A model generated the notes under the pieces. It was not told the DNA's origin, ran no database searches, and saw only the letters and a list, made by a program, of their open reading frames with translations. The position numbers were made by a program, and so were the translations under genes. Source: Oscillospiraceae bacterium (lineage in GTDB: Bacteria; Bacillota; Clostridia; Oscillospirales; Oscillospiraceae). From it: DNA of 53,562 nt. Each line of letters opens with the position of its first letter. Positions within the stretch are counted from its first letter, which is position 1. Location of the stretch: positions 1 to 53,562 of the forward strand of contig JAGPMA010000010.1 of the NCBI GenBank assembly GCA_018053145.1, in the 5' to 3' direction. Positions 51,753-53,562 of the stretch are shown piece by piece.

Positions 51753-52540
51753 TATTGTTCCTCCCCGGCCGCTTCCTCGACCGCGTTAATAATTTTTGAA
51801 AAATCACTTGTCTTAAGTGAAGCGCCGCCGATAAGGCCACCGTCGATGTCGGGCATTGAAAGCAGTTCCTTCGCGTTTTTCGGGTTCATAGACCCGCCGT
51901 AGAGGATACTGATGCTCCGAGCCACTCTTGCGCCCCATTTTTCACGCAAAACCGAGCGTATGCTTTCGCACACCTCCTGCGCCTCTTCGGGAGAAGCAGT
52001 TTTTCCCGTTCCGATTGCCCAAATAGGTTCATAAGCGATTACAATCTGACGCTGCTTATCTTCGGGAATAAAGGACAGTGCCGCAAGCACCTGATAGCTG
52101 ATAAGTGCCTTTGTTAGTCCGCGTTCCCTCTGCTCAAGGCTTTCTCCAACGCAGATAATAGGGCTCATCCCCTTTTCAAGGACTGCCGCCGCCTTTGCGC
52201 CCACGGTGAAATCAGTGTCGGCGTGGTATTGTCTGCATTCGCTGTGTCCGACTATAACGTAATGCGCCTTTAAATCTGCAAGCATTTCAGCCGATATTTC
52301 GCCTGTATAAGCACCCTTATCGTGAAGGCTGACGTCCTGAGCGCCAAAGGAAATACGGTTGTCCTTCATTGCTCTGCGAAGTGTGGAAATATGCGTAAAC
52401 GGAACCAGAAGCGCGACTTCGCAGGTCTTGACCTTTGGCATCAGCGCACGAAGCTCCTCTGCAAATGGTTTGACATCCGAGGGAACAAGATTCATTTTCC
52501 AGTTGCCCGCAATAATTGTCTTGCGGTATTTTTTGTTCAT
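51752..52540 (-). CDS. tpiA: Triosephosphate isomerase
   Basis: 262 aa; interconverts DHAP and GAP. 'IIAGNWKMNLVPSDV', catalytic His in 'YVIVGHSECRQY', catalytic Glu in 'VIAYEPIWAIGTGKTASPEE', 'ISILYGGSMNPKNAKELL' and 'IDGGLIGGASLK'. SD GGAGG upstream. Middle of the glycolytic operon. Confidence 0.98.
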   Translation of the reverse strand: MNKKYRKTIIAGNWKMNLVPSDVKPFAEELRALMPKVKTCEVALLVPFTHISTLRRAMKDNRISFGAQDVSLHDKGAYTGEISAEMLADLKAHYVIVGHSECRQYHADTDFTVGAKAAAVLEKGMSPIICVGESLEQRERGLTKALISYQVLAALSFIPEDKQRQIVIAYEPIWAIGTGKTASPEEAQEVCESIRSVLREKWGARVARSISILYGGSMNPKNAKELLSMPDIDGGLIGGASLKTSDFSKIINAVEEAAGEEQ

Positions 52541-52551
52541 GTTGTGACCTC

Positions 52552-53562
52552 CTATTTATTTAAAAGACATGCTATACCGGGCAGCTCGCGGCCTTCAAGG
52601 AACTCCAGCGATGCTCCGCCACCCGTTGATATGAAAGTGATTTTGTCGGCAAAGCCCATTTGTTCAACCGCCGCGGCACTGTCGCCTCCGCCGATAATCG
52701 TAATAGCATCTGAATCTGCCATCGCTTTTGCAAGGCTCATTGTTCCGTTTGCAAAAGCGGGGAATTCAAAAACGCCCATCGGTCCGTTCCAAACAACCGT
52801 TCCTGCGCCCTTTATTGCATCTGTAAATTGAGCAATAGTTTTGTCTCCGATGTCCATGCCCATCCAATCATCGGGTATACTGTCGACATCAACAATTTTC
52901 TTTTCGCAATCAGCCGCAAAGTGGTCGCCTATAGCTACATCGACAGGCAGCAGGAACTTAACGTTCTTTTCCTTCGCCTTTTGCATGACCTGCAACGCGA
53001 GATCGGTTTTGTCAGCCTCAAGCAGTGAAGTACCAATATTTTTGCCCATTGCCTTGAGGAAGGTATATGCCATGCCGCCGCCGATAATAAGCGTATCGGC
53101 CTTATCGATGAGGTTTGTAAGAACGCCAATCTTGTCGGAAACCTTTGCGCCGCCAAGCACAGCAACAAAGGGGCGCTTCGGATTTTCGAGCGCGCCGCCC
53201 ATGAATGAAAGCTCCTTTTCGACCAAGAAGCCAGCATAGGCAGGAAGAAACGCAGCAACACCTGTCGTTGAGGCATGGGCACGGTGAACACTTCCGAACG
53301 CGTCGGAAACATAAACCTCACCTAAAGCTGCGAGCTTTTGAGAGAATTCGGGGTCGTTCTTTTCCTCGCGCGCGTCAAACCTTACATTTTCAAAGAGCAT
53401 GATTTCTCCGTCGTTAAGGTTTGCCGCCATCTTAACGGTTTCCTCTCCCGCAACGTCGGGAGCAAAGCCGACAGGCATGTCCAAAAGCTCTGAAAGCCTT
53501 GTTGCAACGGCTGCTAGGCTAAGCTCCTTCTTGAACTCACCCTTAGGCTTGCCCATGTGTGA
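52552..53562 (-). CDS. pgk: Phosphoglycerate kinase (5' end cut by window)
   Basis: 336 residues of the C-terminal part are present, starting '[11 protein letters not shown]' at the window edge, so roughly 60 N-terminal residues are missing. Motifs: '[19 protein letters not shown]', '[17 protein letters not shown]', '[19 protein letters not shown]', '[14 protein letters not shown]' and the nucleotide-binding '[16 protein letters not shown]'. It makes ATP from 1,3-bisphosphoglycerate. First visible gene of the operon; gap is probably further upstream. Confidence 0.97.
   Translation of the reverse strand, partial: SHMGKPKGEFKKELSLAAVATRLSELLDMPVGFAPDVAGEETVKMAANLNDGEIMLFENVRFDAREEKNDPEFSQKLAALGEVYVSDAFGSVHRAHASTTGVAAFLPAYAGFLVEKELSFMGGALENPKRPFVAVLGGAKVSDKIGVLTNLIDKADTLIIGGGMAYTFLKAMGKNIGTSLLEADKTDLALQVMQKAKEKNVKFLLPVDVAIGDHFAADCEKKIVDVDSIPDDWMGMDIGDKTIAQFTDAIKGAGTVVWNGPMGVFEFPAFANGTMSLAKAMADSDAITIIGGGDSAAAVEQMGFADKITFISTGGGASLEFLEGRELPGIACLLNK

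Overview
The window looks like part of the chromosome of a spore-forming, low-to-moderate GC Clostridia, most likely Oscillospirales or a relative. Evidence: clostridial-type Spo0A next to SpoIVB; SpoIIP, a SleB-type hydrolase and YpeB; many Bacillota-type Shine-Dalgarno sequences and sigma-A promoters; teichoic-acid type TagA, TagO and MnaA. I see no rRNA, tRNA, CRISPR array, transposase or intact prophage. Most of the window is ordinary core chromosome. Both ends cut a gene: a GntR-family regulator on the left and pgk on the right.

Left part (1-15 kb, mostly + strand): rpsU, an OGG-type DNA glycosylase, guaB, a sirtuin, a tagA-type glycosyltransferase whose conserved N-terminus has no AUG, a thymidylate kinase operon (tmk, DJ-1, 5-formyl-THF cyclo-ligase), mltG, a U32 peptidase, a holin/amidase pair, a KtrB/KtrA potassium channel and degV. 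Two tiny Cys/Gly-rich membrane ORFs on the minus strand, at 7392-7511 and 10326-10430, share a leader hairpin and SigmaK-like promoter sequences.

Middle (15-35 kb): a minus-strand block with a TepA-like protease, an M18 aminopeptidase, a TsaC-CoaE fusion and prfA; an HTH/membrane-protein pair; a eukaryote-like hexokinase; then a sporulation neighbourhood with spo0A, spoIVB, an M14 peptidase, spoIIP, a SleB-type hydrolase and ypeB. Interspersed are rsmG, trxA, an sdpR/sdpI-like pair with a DUF3887 lipoprotein, and gltX.

Right part (35-53.6 kb): an aminotransferase, trpS, tagO-mnaA (making precursors used by TagA), a three-gene cassette of unknown, probably spore-related proteins (40161-41334), a phosphoesterase, a zinc-ribbon/PASTA membrane protein, a FabG-like reductase, a pyridoxal kinase, and a SpoIIQ-like M23 protein. 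The minus-strand glycolytic operon runs pgk-tpiA-gpmI-[NifU-like]-[GGGtGRT]-eno. The two embedded genes are a conserved but functionally unexplained pair.

The items most worth a second look are the twin Cys-rich ORFs and their leader, the NifU-like/GGGtGRT pair inside glycolysis, the TsaC-CoaE fusion, the unknown three-gene cassette, several hairpins that contain or mask ribosome binding sites, and a highly structured 103-nt intergenic element at 25302-25404.
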